From the NCBI GenBank assembly GCA_052387955.1, contig JBQTIQ010000088.1, positions 1-24,419 of the forward strand: DNA of 24,419 nucleotides, written 5' to 3'. The notes under the pieces are model-generated. The model had not been told where the DNA came from. It did not search any database and saw only the letters and a list, made by a program, of their open reading frames with translations. The stretch is from JBQTIQ01 sp052387955 (lineage in GTDB: Bacteria > Actinomycetota > Acidimicrobiia > Acidimicrobiales > JACDCH01). Below are positions 6,913 to 15,577 of the stretch, piece by piece. A program made the translations under genes and the position numbers. How positions within the stretch are numbered: the stretch's first letter is position 1; the number at the start of each line of letters is the position of its first letter.

Positions 6913-8523
6913 TTGCTCTCGGTCCGCGGCCTGGCGGTGGAAGTGGCGGGCACCCTGTTGGTCGAAGGGGTGTCCTTCACCGTGCGCGGCCGCGACAAGG
7001 TCGGTCTCGTCGGCCGCAACGGCGCCGGCAAGACGTCGCTGCTGAAGGTGCTGGGGGGCGCGGCCGACCCCTTCGAAGGGGTGGTGACCCGTGCCGGTGG
7101 TCTCGGCTACCTGCCCCAGGACCCGCGTCTGGACGGGGCCGACCCCGCCACCGACTCCCTCTCCCACGTGTTGGGCGGCCGGGGCCTGGACGAGGCCGCG
7201 GTCAGGCTCGAGAAGCTTCGGTTGGTGCTCGAGGAGGACCCTTCCGACCACAACGTGCGGCGCTACAGCTCGGCCCAGGAACGCTTCGAGGCCGACGGCG
7301 GCTACGCCGCCGAGTCGGAGGTCCGGTCGCTGTGCGCCGGCCTCGGCCTCGGCGCCGATCGCGTCGAGGTCCCCATCGGGGCGCTCTCGGGCGGTGAACG
7401 GCGCCGGGTCGAGCTGGCCCGCATCCTCTTCGCCGGCGCCGACGTCCTGTTGCTCGACGAGCCCACCAACCACCTCGACACCGACGCCCGCGACTGGCTG
7501 CTCAAGTTCCTGAGGGGCTACCGGGGGGCGTTGGTCGTCATCAGCCACGACCTCGAACTGCTCGACGAAGCCATCACCCGGGTGATGCACGTCGACCGGG
7601 GCGCCGATGACGACATCGGTACGCTCGTCGAGTACAAGGGCACCTACAGCCAGTACCTGGTGGCCCGGAAGAAGGACGAAGCCCGCCTGGCCAAGGTCGC
7701 CTCCCGCCAGGGCGCCGAGATCGCCCGGCTGCAGGCCCTGGTCGACCGGTTCAAGGGCAAGCCCTCCAAGGTGGCGTTCGCCCACAGCCTCGAGACCCGC
7801 ATCGCCCGCATCAAGGCGGCTGCCGTCGACGCTCCCAAGGCCCGGCGCGACCTCGCGGTGCGGTTCCCCCCGCCGCCGGCGTCGGGCCGTTCCGTGCTCG
7901 AGGTGGCCGGGCTGGCCAAGAGCTTCGGGCCGACAGCGGTCTTCGGCGACGTGGGCTTCGGCATCGGCCGGGGCGAACGGCTGCTGGTGCTCGGCTTCAA
8001 CGGCGCCGGCAAGACGACCCTGCTGCGCATCCTGGCCGGCGAGACGGTGCCCGACGCCGGTACCGTCGTCTTCGGCCACAACGTCTCGACCGGCTACTAC
8101 GCCCAGGAGCACGAGGGCATCGTGGGCGGGCGGTCGCTGTTCGGCCACCTCGAGGCCGAGGCCGGCGACCGTCTCACCGAGACCGACCTGCGGGCGCTGC
8201 TCGGCATGTTCGGGATCACCGGCGACAAGGCCCACCAGGACGCGGCCACCCTCTCGGGGGGCGAGAAGACCAAGTTGGCGCTGGCGCTGCTGGTGGCCGG
8301 CCGCCACAACCTGCTGCTGCTCGACGAGCCCACCAACAACCTCGACCCGCCGTCGCGCTCTGCCGTCGCCGCCGCCCTGGGGTCCTGGCCAGGGACGATG
8401 GTGATCGTCAGCCACGACACCCAGTTCGTCCGTGACCTGTCCCCCGACCGGGTCCTGTTCATGCCCGACGGCGACCTCGACTACTGGCGGGAAGACCTCC
8501 TCGAGCTCGTGGAGCTGGCCTAG
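6913..8523 (+). CDS. ABC-F family ATPase (ribosome-associated type)
   Basis: The product is 536 residues from TTG at 6913 (MLSVRGLAVEVAG). An upstream in-frame ATG at 6808 adds 35 residues encoded partly by a repeat and looks non-coding. Two ABC cassettes are present without membrane segments. Walker A is GRNGAGKTS (34-42) and GFNGAGKTT (361-369). Signatures are LSGGERRRVELA (from ~158) and LSGGEKTKLALA (from ~447), and both copies have LLDEPTN. The inter-domain linker (~245-300) is charged and helical (KKDEARLAKVASRQ...), matching the P-site tRNA interaction motif of ABC-F proteins. These factors act on stalled or antibiotic-bound ribosomes; which role applies here cannot be told. Confidence 0.9.
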   Translation: MLSVRGLAVEVAGTLLVEGVSFTVRGRDKVGLVGRNGAGKTSLLKVLGGAADPFEGVVTRAGGLGYLPQDPRLDGADPATDSLSHVLGGRGLDEAAVRLEKLRLVLEEDPSDHNVRRYSSAQERFEADGGYAAESEVRSLCAGLGLGADRVEVPIGALSGGERRRVELARILFAGADVLLLDEPTNHLDTDARDWLLKFLRGYRGALVVISHDLELLDEAITRVMHVDRGADDDIGTLVEYKGTYSQYLVARKKDEARLAKVASRQGAEIARLQALVDRFKGKPSKVAFAHSLETRIARIKAAAVDAPKARRDLAVRFPPPPASGRSVLEVAGLAKSFGPTAVFGDVGFGIGRGERLLVLGFNGAGKTTLLRILAGETVPDAGTVVFGHNVSTGYYAQEHEGIVGGRSLFGHLEAEAGDRLTETDLRALLGMFGITGDKAHQDAATLSGGEKTKLALALLVAGRHNLLLLDEPTNNLDPPSRSAVAAALGSWPGTMVIVSHDTQFVRDLSPDRVLFMPDGDLDYWREDLLELVELA

Positions 8524-8566
8524 GTCTCGCCCCACTGCGCTCGCTGCGTCCCGGCGAGTTCAGGGG

Positions 8567-8580
8567 CGCCGCCTGCGGCG
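8567..8580. terminator. Hairpin between convergent ABC-F and fumarase genes
   Basis: CGCCGC and GCGGCG are adjacent inverse arms separated by CT, within the 68-bp gap between the two stops. It is GC-only with no T run, so it is weak evidence for termination. Confidence 0.35.
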
Positions 8581-8591
8581 GGCTCGTGCCG

Positions 8592-10223
<1,632 letters not shown>

Positions 10224-10230
10224 GGTGCGG

Positions 10231-10236
10231 ATCGTA
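10231..10236 (-). promoter_or_regulatory. -10 box for the class I fumarase gene
   Basis: TACGAT on the minus strand ends 7 nt before the GTG at 10223. It lies only 4 bp from the opposing -10 box of the class II fumarase gene, so the two promoters probably compete for RNA polymerase. Confidence 0.55.
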
Positions 10237-10240
10237 TGGG

Positions 10241-10246
10241 TACCGT
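10241..10246 (+). promoter_or_regulatory. -10 box for the class II fumarase gene
   Basis: TACCGT ends 6 nt before the ATG at 10253, a leaderless arrangement. An overlapping TATGGG at 10235-10240 is an alternative -10 with a short leader. Confidence 0.5.
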
Positions 10247-10252
10247 CGACCC

Positions 10253-11653
10253 ATGAACCAGGCCGGGCACCGGACCGAACGCGACACCATGGGTGAGGTC
10301 CTCGTACCCGCGTGGGCCCGCTGGGGCGCCCAGACCCAGCGGGCGGTCGAGAACTTCCCGATCTCGGGGGAGACGATCGAGGTTGCCCTGGTGCACGCCC
10401 TGGCCGCCATCAAGGGTGCCGCCGCCCCCGTGAACGCCCGTCTCGGCGTCGTCCCCGACGACGTGGCCGCTGCCATCGCCACCGCCGCCGCCGAGGTGGC
10501 GGCGGGGGACTGGGACGACCACTTCCCGGTCGACGTCTTCCAGACCGGGTCGGGGACGTCGTCGAACATGAACGCCAACGAGGTGATCGCTTCGCTCGCC
10601 AGTCAGCGCCTGGGGTCGCCGGTGCACCCCAACGATCACGTCAACGCGTCCCAGTCCTCGAACGACGTCTTCCCGTCGGCCATCCACGTGGCCGCCGCGG
10701 CGGCGGTCAAGACCGGGCTCCTGCCGGCGGTCCGTCACCTCGCCGACGCGCTGGCCGAGCGGGCGGCCGCCTTCGAGGACGTGGTGAAGTCGGGCCGTAC
10801 CCACCTGATGGACGCCACCCCGGTCACCCTCGGCCAGGAGTTCGAGGGGTATCGCGCCCAGCTGTCCGCCGCCGCCGAGCGCATCGCGGCGGCGTTGCCC
10901 ACCGTCTGCCAACTGCCCCTCGGGGGCACCGCCGTCGGCACCGGTATCAACGCGCCGCCCGGGTTCGCGGCCGAGGTGATCGCGGCGTTGGCGGCGGCGC
11001 TCGAGCTCCCCCTCACCGAAGCCCCCGACCACTTCGCCGCCCAGGGGGCACGCGACGCGCTGGTGGGCTTGTCGGGTGACCTGCGGGTCCTGTCCGTGGC
11101 CCTGGTGAAGATGGCCAACGACATCCGATGGATGGCGTCGGGGCCCCGCACCGGGCTGGCCGAGATCCGGCTCCCCGACCTGCAGCCAGGCTCGTCGATC
11201 ATGCCGGGCAAGGTCAACCCGGTCCTGTGTGAGGCGGTCACCCAGGTGGGCGCTCAGGTCATCGGCAACGACGCCGCCATCGCCTTCGCCGGGAGCCAGG
11301 GCAACTTCGAGCTCAACGTCTACCTGCCGCTCATGGCCCGCAACCTGCTCCAGTCGACACGGATCCTGAGCCGGGTGACGACCCTCTTCGCCGACCGGTG
11401 CGTGGCCGGCATCGAGGCCGACACCGAACGCTGCCGGGCCTATGCCGAGTCGAGCCCGTCCCTGGGCACCGCCCTCAACCCCTACCTCGGCTACGAGAAG
11501 GCGGCGGCGCTGGTGAAGGCGTCGATGACCACCGGTCGTTCGATCCGCGACCTGGTACGGGACGAGGGCCTCATGACCGACGACGAGCTCGACCGCGCCC
11601 TGGACGTGCGCTCTATGGCCCGAGGGGTCGCCCCCCGGCGAGGGGGCGGCTGA
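10253..11653 (+). CDS. fumC: Class II fumarate hydratase
   Basis: The product is 466 residues, almost the same length as E. coli FumC. It is a cofactor-free, oxygen-stable fumarase of the aspartase/fumarase superfamily. Visible blocks are TGSGTSSNMNANEV, HPNDHVNASQSSNDVFPSA, SGRTHLMDATPVTLGQEF and the mobile-loop signature GSSIMPGKVNP at 313-323, with the catalytic Ser among 314-315. GSQGNFELNVYLPL lies in the subunit core. The HPNDH...NASQSSND version is the fumarase rather than aspartase or argininosuccinase form. It is divergent from the class I fumarase and convergent with the redoxin-like gene (7-bp gap). Confidence 0.96.
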   Translation: MNQAGHRTERDTMGEVLVPAWARWGAQTQRAVENFPISGETIEVALVHALAAIKGAAAPVNARLGVVPDDVAAAIATAAAEVAAGDWDDHFPVDVFQTGSGTSSNMNANEVIASLASQRLGSPVHPNDHVNASQSSNDVFPSAIHVAAAAAVKTGLLPAVRHLADALAERAAAFEDVVKSGRTHLMDATPVTLGQEFEGYRAQLSAAAERIAAALPTVCQLPLGGTAVGTGINAPPGFAAEVIAALAAALELPLTEAPDHFAAQGARDALVGLSGDLRVLSVALVKMANDIRWMASGPRTGLAEIRLPDLQPGSSIMPGKVNPVLCEAVTQVGAQVIGNDAAIAFAGSQGNFELNVYLPLMARNLLQSTRILSRVTTLFADRCVAGIEADTERCRAYAESSPSLGTALNPYLGYEKAAALVKASMTTGRSIRDLVRDEGLMTDDELDRALDVRSMARGVAPRRGGG

Positions 11654-11660
11654 CGGACGC

Positions 11661-12155
11661 TCAGGAGGAGCCCAGGGCGGCGGAGCCGCCATAGGCCGGC
11701 GGCGCCTTGACGCCGGGGATCTGGGGACGGTTCCAGCCGATCATCGTCGAGAGGCGACCGGCCACCGCCCGCCACTCCTCGGGCTGCCAGCCCTCGGCCA
11801 CCGATTCGAGCTTGCCGGCCATGTTGATGTGCACGAAGGCGGGCAACAGCGACAGCCCGAGGGCTTCGACCCATGCCCGGTCCGGGTCGACGAAGGTCAG
11901 CAGCCGCTTCGCCCACGGCCCCAGGAACTCGGTGGCCTGCTCGGCGGTGCCGGTGACGAGCCAGCCCACTCGGACGTCGGCGGCGCTGTAGTCGGTGAGG
12001 ATGCGCCCGGCCTCGTCGATGAGCCAACTGCTCTGGTAGGTGTAGGGGTCGACCACCACCACCGCCAGGTGAAAGGTGATCACCCATTCCGACACCGTCC
12101 GGGGAGCTCCCCCCAGCGGCGTGAGCGCAAGATCGGCCGGGGGGTCGGTCGCCAT
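11661..12155 (-). CDS. Redoxin/thioredoxin-fold-like protein without cysteines
   Basis: The product is 164 residues from ATG at 12155; a longer frame to 12206 enters the upstream repeat. The pattern HLAVVVVDPYTYQSSWLID, then ADVRVGWLVTG, then LLTFVDPDRAWVEALGLSLLPAFVHIN follows a redoxin fold: strand, active-site helix, strand, and the cis-Pro region LPAF. The place where CxxC would sit reads YQSSW, and the whole protein has no cysteine, so it cannot do thiol chemistry. It matches an actinobacterial soluble family I recall as redoxin-domain-containing. The role may be binding or structural and is unknown. The gene is divergent from the eIF-2B-like gene. Confidence 0.7.
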   Translation of the reverse strand: MATDPPADLALTPLGGAPRTVSEWVITFHLAVVVVDPYTYQSSWLIDEAGRILTDYSAADVRVGWLVTGTAEQATEFLGPWAKRLLTFVDPDRAWVEALGLSLLPAFVHINMAGKLESVAEGWQPEEWRAVAGRLSTMIGWNRPQIPGVKAPPAYGGSAALGSS

Positions 12156-12166
12156 ATCGGCGCGGG

Positions 12167-12172
12167 AACTTA
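12167..12172 (-). promoter_or_regulatory. Possible -10 box for the redoxin-like gene
   Basis: TAAGTT on the minus strand ends 11 nt before the ATG at 12155, leaving a leader of only a few bases. It is the most AT-rich hexamer of this gap. Confidence 0.4.
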
Positions 12173-12210
12173 GTGCGGTCGGCGCGCGCCGCCCAACCCG
12201 CACCACTCCC

Positions 12211-12263
12211 AGGGCTCACGCCAGAACTGGTTGGGCGCGGCACGCCGAGCCGGGGCCCGTCCT
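12211..12263 (-). repeat. 53-bp promoter-proximal box, copy B
   Basis: The minus strand matches copy A (4979-5031) at 47 of 53 positions when aligned by eye. It points toward the redoxin-like gene, in the opposite orientation to the partial copy C in the same gap. Confidence 0.75.
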
Positions 12264-12273
12264 GGCCAGGACG
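12258..12273. promoter_or_regulatory. Perfect 16-bp palindrome, possible operator
   Basis: CGTCCTGGCCAGGACG reads identically on both strands. It lies in the centre of the 228-bp gap between two divergent genes and overlaps the end of box B. Its position suits a dimeric regulator; no regulator gene is adjacent. Confidence 0.45.
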
Positions 12274-12355
12274 CAGGCCGAAGGCGCAATCGGGTATCTG
12301 CGGTGAGGCCGAGGACGCCGCCAGGGCGGTCATCCGGCCGGCGAGACGCCCGAGT

Positions 12356-12378
12356 AGTCCTGGCGTGAGCCCTAGCAT
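12356..12378 (+). promoter_or_regulatory. Box C (partial copy) fused to the -10 element of the eIF-2B-like gene
   Basis: AGTCCTGGCGTGAGCCCT (12356-12373) repeats the conserved end of boxes A and B. It overlaps TAGCAT (12373-12378), which lies 5 nt before GTG 12384 and 8 nt before GTG 12387. This suggests a leaderless start at one of these codons. Confidence 0.5.
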
Positions 12379-12383
12379 TCGAC

Positions 12384-13193
12384 GTGGTGCATCCCATCGA
12401 AAGGCTCCGCTACGTGGCCCGGGTATCGGGCCTGCCGGCGCCGCTGCTGGTACGGGAATCCGCGGCGGCCCTGGCCGATCTCGGCTTCGACCCGCCGGCG
12501 CTGGTGACCGCGTGCCGGCGGGTCCTCGACCGTCACCCGGTGTCAGGGCCCCTGTGGTACCTGTCGGCCTGGGTGCTGACCGCCGAAGACCCGATGGAGG
12601 CCGCCGAGCGGGTCGCCGACGAGATGGACGACGACCCGACCCCGGCGGCGTTGGCCTTCGCCCTGCCCGAGGACGCGACGGTGTGCGTGCTCGGGCATCC
12701 CGACGTGATCGGGGACGCCCTGGTGAAGCGGGGCGACGTGGGGGCGCTGGTGGTCGACGTCGGCGGGGACGGACGCGACCTGTGCCGGCGCCTCACCCGG
12801 GCCGACGTGGTCGCCATCGACGTGCCCCTGTCGGGCCTGGGCTCGGCCGCGGTAGCGGCCGACCTCGTGGTGCTGGAAGCGAGCGCCATCGGCCCCGACG
12901 GCTTCGTGTCGGTGGCCGGCAGCCGGGCCGCAGCCGCGGTGGCAGCCCACGCCGGCACCCCGGTCTGGGCCGTCGGCGGCGCCGGCCGGCTGCTGCCGGC
13001 CCGGTTGTGGTCGGCCCTCGGGACGCGACTCGACCGTCTCGGTGACCCTTGGGACCTCGACGACGAGATCGTCCCCCTCGCGCTGGTCGCCGCCATCGTC
13101 GGCCCACGCGGTGCCGAGGCCCCGACCGACGCGCTCGGCCGCACCAACTGCCCCGTCGCCGCCGAACTCCTGAAGGCGGCGCCGGCGCTGTAG
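12384..13193 (+). CDS. eIF-2B/MtnA-like fold protein of unknown substrate
   Basis: The product is 269 residues; the second codon is also GTG, so the start is uncertain by one codon. The N-terminal ~85 residues are helical. The C-terminal part reads ATVCVLGHPDVIGDALVK, then DLVVLEASAIGPDGFVSVAGSRAAAAVAAHAGTPVWAVGG in two overlapping blocks. This echoes the eIF-2B alpha/methylthioribose-1-phosphate isomerase fold (VGADRV...DG.V.NK.GT...A..A...G.PFYV). The acidic residue and Asn-Lys of active isomerases are changed (EAS, SVAGS), so isomerase activity is doubtful. No pathway neighbour helps. The gene ends 69 bp before the hydrolase gene. Confidence 0.5.
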   Translation: MVHPIERLRYVARVSGLPAPLLVRESAAALADLGFDPPALVTACRRVLDRHPVSGPLWYLSAWVLTAEDPMEAAERVADEMDDDPTPAALAFALPEDATVCVLGHPDVIGDALVKRGDVGALVVDVGGDGRDLCRRLTRADVVAIDVPLSGLGSAAVAADLVVLEASAIGPDGFVSVAGSRAAAAVAAHAGTPVWAVGGAGRLLPARLWSALGTRLDRLGDPWDLDDEIVPLALVAAIVGPRGAEAPTDALGRTNCPVAAELLKAAPAL

Positions 13194-13221
13194 GCCGTCT
13201 CCCATCGGGCCGGGCGCTCGG

Positions 13222-13241
13222 GCCCCGTGGCACCCCGGGGC
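13222..13241 (+). terminator. GC-rich hairpin after the eIF-2B-like gene
   Basis: GCCCCG and CGGGGC arms enclose an 8-nt loop, 28 bp after the stop and just before the promoter of the next gene. There is no T run. Confidence 0.4.
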
Positions 13242-13249
13242 TGCAGGGG

Positions 13250-13255
13250 TAGGGT
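13250..13255 (+). promoter_or_regulatory. -10 box of a leaderless promoter for the hydrolase gene
   Basis: TAGGGT ends 7 nt before the ATG at 13263. It also decides the start against the upstream in-frame codon at 13227, which would lie before the promoter. Confidence 0.5.
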
Positions 13256-13262
13256 CCGGACC

Positions 13263-13946
13263 ATGGGAGAGATGATCGAGTTCGCGACGATCGGTGGCCC
13301 CGTACCGGCGTACCTGGCCACCCCCGAAACCGGGTCGTCGACGGTGCCGCTCCTGGTCCTCCAGGAGTACTGGGGCCTGGTCGACCACATCAAGGACGTC
13401 TGTGACCGTTTCGCGGCGGAGGGCTTCGTGGCCATGGCCCCCGACCTGTACCGGGGCGTGACCACGACCGAGCCCGACGAGGCCGGCAAGCTGATGATGG
13501 CGCTCAACATCCTGCAAGCCGGCAACGACCTGAACAGCGCCGTCGACGACCTCCGTCGTCGCACCGGCCGCACCAAGGTGGGCGTGACCGGCTTCTGCAT
13601 GGGCGGGGGCCTGGCCTGGACGATCGCCTACCTCCGTCCCGACGCCGTCGGCGCGCTGGTGCCGTGGTACGGGGTCATCCCCTGGGAGCGGGCGCTGCCC
13701 CGGTGGCACATGATCGACTGCCCGGTGCTCGGCCACTACGCCGAGAACGACACCTCCTTCGGCCCGGACCAGGTCGCGGAGCTGCAGCAGAAGCTCGACG
13801 ACCTGGGCAAGCGGGCCACGCTCAAGGTCCACCCCGGCGTCGACCACGCCTTCTTCAACGACAGCCGGCCCGAGGTCTACGACGAGGCCACCGCGACCGC
13901 CTGCTTCGCCGAAACGGTCGCCTTCCTCCGCGGGGTGCTGAGATGA
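13263..13946 (+). CDS. Dienelactone hydrolase family protein
   Basis: The product is 227 residues, typical of the family, with an alpha/beta hydrolase fold. The catalytic triad is visible: Cys112 in GFCMGGG, Asp163 in AENDTSFGPD and His195 in HPGVDHAFFND. The early block VLQEYWGLVDHIKDVCDRFAAEGFVAMAPDLYRG, seen in two parts, is characteristic. The Cys nucleophile in place of Ser is the hallmark of carboxymethylenebutenolidase-type enzymes, but in genomes outside aromatic-degradation clusters the substrate is usually unknown. No catechol-pathway genes lie nearby. The stop is followed by the repeat region that leads into the DUF885 gene. Confidence 0.9.
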   Translation: MGEMIEFATIGGPVPAYLATPETGSSTVPLLVLQEYWGLVDHIKDVCDRFAAEGFVAMAPDLYRGVTTTEPDEAGKLMMALNILQAGNDLNSAVDDLRRRTGRTKVGVTGFCMGGGLAWTIAYLRPDAVGALVPWYGVIPWERALPRWHMIDCPVLGHYAENDTSFGPDQVAELQQKLDDLGKRATLKVHPGVDHAFFNDSRPEVYDEATATACFAETVAFLRGVLR

Positions 13947-13992
13947 ACGTGATCGCTCGGCCGGGCGGTCATCAGCGCCAGGAGCGCCGCCG

Positions 13993-14097
13993 ATGACCGT
14001 CTTTGCTCGGGGGCTGCGCCCCCGTACCCCGTCGCCGTCCGGCTCCCTGGCGGTCGCTCGGCCGGGCGGTCATCAGCGCCAGGAGCGCCGCCGATGA
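13993..14097 (+). CDS. Possible 34-residue leader ORF created by the duplication
   Basis: The first 47-bp copy provides AGGAG eight bases before an ATG. The frame from it runs 34 codons through repeat R2 to a TGA at 14095-14097 that overlaps the ATG of the DUF885 gene (ATGA). The product would be Arg/Pro/Gly-rich (begins MTVFARGLRPR) and is probably not functional as a protein. Translating it could couple to, or tune, the downstream gene. Confidence 0.3.
   Translation: MTVFARGLRPRTPSPSGSLAVARPGGHQRQERRR
14005..14065 (+). repeat. Dispersed hairpin repeat, copy R2
   Basis: It begins GCTCGGGGGCTGCGCCCCCG, a perfect GGGGGC/GCCCCC hairpin, and continues with GTCGCCGTCCGGCT and CCCTGGCGGTCGCTCGG. 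Its tail overlaps the second 47-bp direct repeat. Confidence 0.8.
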
Positions 14098-15302
14098 CCG
14101 CGGAGCCCGGCCCGATCGAGCGCTACCTGGCCCTTGGCCTGCGGGCCGGGCGCCTGCTCGACGGCCTCGTCGACGCCTACTACGGGCCCGAGCCCCTCAT
14201 CTCGCAGGTCGATTCCGAGCCCGCTCCGACGCCGGCCCAGGTGGCCGAGGACGCTCGTCGGCTGGTCGCCGACCTCGACGCCGGCGTCGACGAGGCACCC
14301 GGGCGGCCTCCGCTCGACCCTCGCCGCCGCCGCTACCTCAAGGCCCAGGTGCTGGGCGTGGCCACCACCGCCCGCCGGCTGGCCGGTGAGCCGATCCCCT
14401 TCGAGGACGAGGTCGAGCAGTGCTACGGCGTCCGTCCGACCCGTGTGCCGGAGGAAGAGATCGCCGCCGCGCATCGCCGCGTCGACACCGCGCTGGGCGG
14501 TTCGGGCCCGTTGGCCGAGCGCCTCATCGCCTGGCGGGAGGCGCAGGCGGTCGATCCCGACGTCCTCGAGGGCGCGGTGCGCGACATCGCCGAGGAGTTC
14601 CGTGAGCGCACGAGCTACCTCTTCGGCCTGCCCGACGGCGAGCATGTCGACTTCGAGCTGGTGAGCGGCCAACCGTGGTCAGGCTTCAACTACTACCTGG
14701 GCAGCCTGCGCAGCCGGGTGGCGATCAACACCGACCTCCCGGTGCTGGCCCCCAGCCTGGGCCACCTGGTGGCACACGAGGCCTACCCCGGGCACCACAC
14801 CGAGCACTCCCGCAAGGAAGCCGGGCTGGTACGTCGCCAGGGGTTCCACGAGGAAGCGATCCTCCTGGTCGGGACCCCCCAGGCGACCCTCGCCGAGGGG
14901 TTGGCCGACCTCGGGTTCTCGGTCATCGTGCCCTCCGGTCGCCATGAGCTGGTGGCCGAGATCCTGCGCCCGCTCGGGATCCACTACGACGCCGAAGTGG
15001 CCACCGCAGTCGAAGAGGCCTCCGAGGTCGTCGGCAACGGCGTGCGGGGCAACATCGCCTTCCTGCTCCACGTCGACGGGGCGGGCCCCGACGAGGCGGT
15101 CGCCTACGGCGAGCGCTGGGGGCTGTTGCCCCGCAACCGGGCGGAGAAGACCGTCGCCTTCCAGACCGACCCGACATGGCGGTCCTACATCTTCTGCTAC
15201 ATCGACGGGCTGCGCCTGTGCCGAGGTTTCGTCGGCGACGACCCGGCCCGCTTCGAGCGGTTGATCACCGAGCAGCTGGTCCCCGCCGACCTGAGCGCCT
15301 GA
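14094..15302 (+). CDS. DUF885-type metallopeptidase-like protein
   Basis: The product is 402 residues, shorter than the ~550-600 of many DUF885 proteins. It is largely helical, with no signal peptide or membrane helix. The motif HEAYPGHHTEH begins at His228; HExxPGHH is the hallmark of the DUF885 family, in which the histidines and glutamate resemble a zinc peptidase site. Another conserved part is FNYYLGSLRSRVAIN just before it, and TLAEGLADLGFSV may hold a further Glu ligand. The start is set by AGGAG eight bases upstream, within a repeat duplicated in the 5' region. Substrates of the family are mostly unknown. A terminator follows at 15507. Confidence 0.85.
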   Translation: MTAEPGPIERYLALGLRAGRLLDGLVDAYYGPEPLISQVDSEPAPTPAQVAEDARRLVADLDAGVDEAPGRPPLDPRRRRYLKAQVLGVATTARRLAGEPIPFEDEVEQCYGVRPTRVPEEEIAAAHRRVDTALGGSGPLAERLIAWREAQAVDPDVLEGAVRDIAEEFRERTSYLFGLPDGEHVDFELVSGQPWSGFNYYLGSLRSRVAINTDLPVLAPSLGHLVAHEAYPGHHTEHSRKEAGLVRRQGFHEEAILLVGTPQATLAEGLADLGFSVIVPSGRHELVAEILRPLGIHYDAEVATAVEEASEVVGNGVRGNIAFLLHVDGAGPDEAVAYGERWGLLPRNRAEKTVAFQTDPTWRSYIFCYIDGLRLCRGFVGDDPARFERLITEQLVPADLSA

Positions 15303-15371
15303 CCGACCCGGGCGCGGACTGGTCAGCCAGCCGTCCCGCCGTCCGGTCGGCCAGAGGGCATGGCCGGTCAT

Positions 15372-15431
15372 GCTCGGGGGCTGCGCCCCCGGGCCCCATC
15401 GTCGCCCGGCTCGCTGGCGTTCGCCCGGTCG
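15372..15431 (+). repeat. Dispersed hairpin repeat, copy R3
   Basis: It begins GCTCGGGGGCTGCGCCCCCG, identical to R2 for 20 bases, then has CCCCATCGTCGCCCGGCTCG and CTGGCGTTCGCCCGGTCG. It lies downstream of the DUF885 gene, 70 bp after its stop. Confidence 0.8.
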
Positions 15432-15506
15432 ATCGGTCACCCGGGGCCATCGCCAGCGATGGTGCACCGGTGACCGACGTCTCCTCCGACCGGGATGACG
15501 GACGCG

Positions 15507-15544
15507 AAAGGAGGACGGCTCCCGAAGGGCAGCCGTCCTCCTTT
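15507..15544. terminator. Strong bidirectional terminator
   Basis: A 14-bp perfect stem, AAAGGAGGACGGCT with AGCCGTCCTCCTTT, encloses a 10-nt loop between two convergent genes. The AAAG/CTTT base of the stem gives a short T tract on both strands. It is the clearest terminator of the window. Confidence 0.85.
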
Positions 15545-15577
15545 CTGCTCAGGCTCGACGTCGGCTAGCGACGGTCC

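Larger units (their letters stand above)
13953..14100 (+). repeat. Pair of exact 47-bp direct repeats
   Basis: Positions 13953-13999 and 14054-14100 are identical over 47 bp, 101 bp apart. Each copy includes AGGAG, a spacer and an ATG followed by ACCG. The second copy supplies the start of the DUF885 gene. The 54 bp between them contain most of hairpin repeat R2, so the duplication is linked to that element. Confidence 0.95.

Noticed and set aside
6760..8535. 591-codon minus-strand frame opposite the ABC-F gene
   Set aside because: The plus strand has two complete ABC cassettes; this frame is an antisense artefact of GC-rich codon use.
14005..15431. Insertion sequence or transposon
   Set aside because: The repeats are only ~60 bp and no transposase is encoded; a non-autonomous repeat family is the most that can be said.
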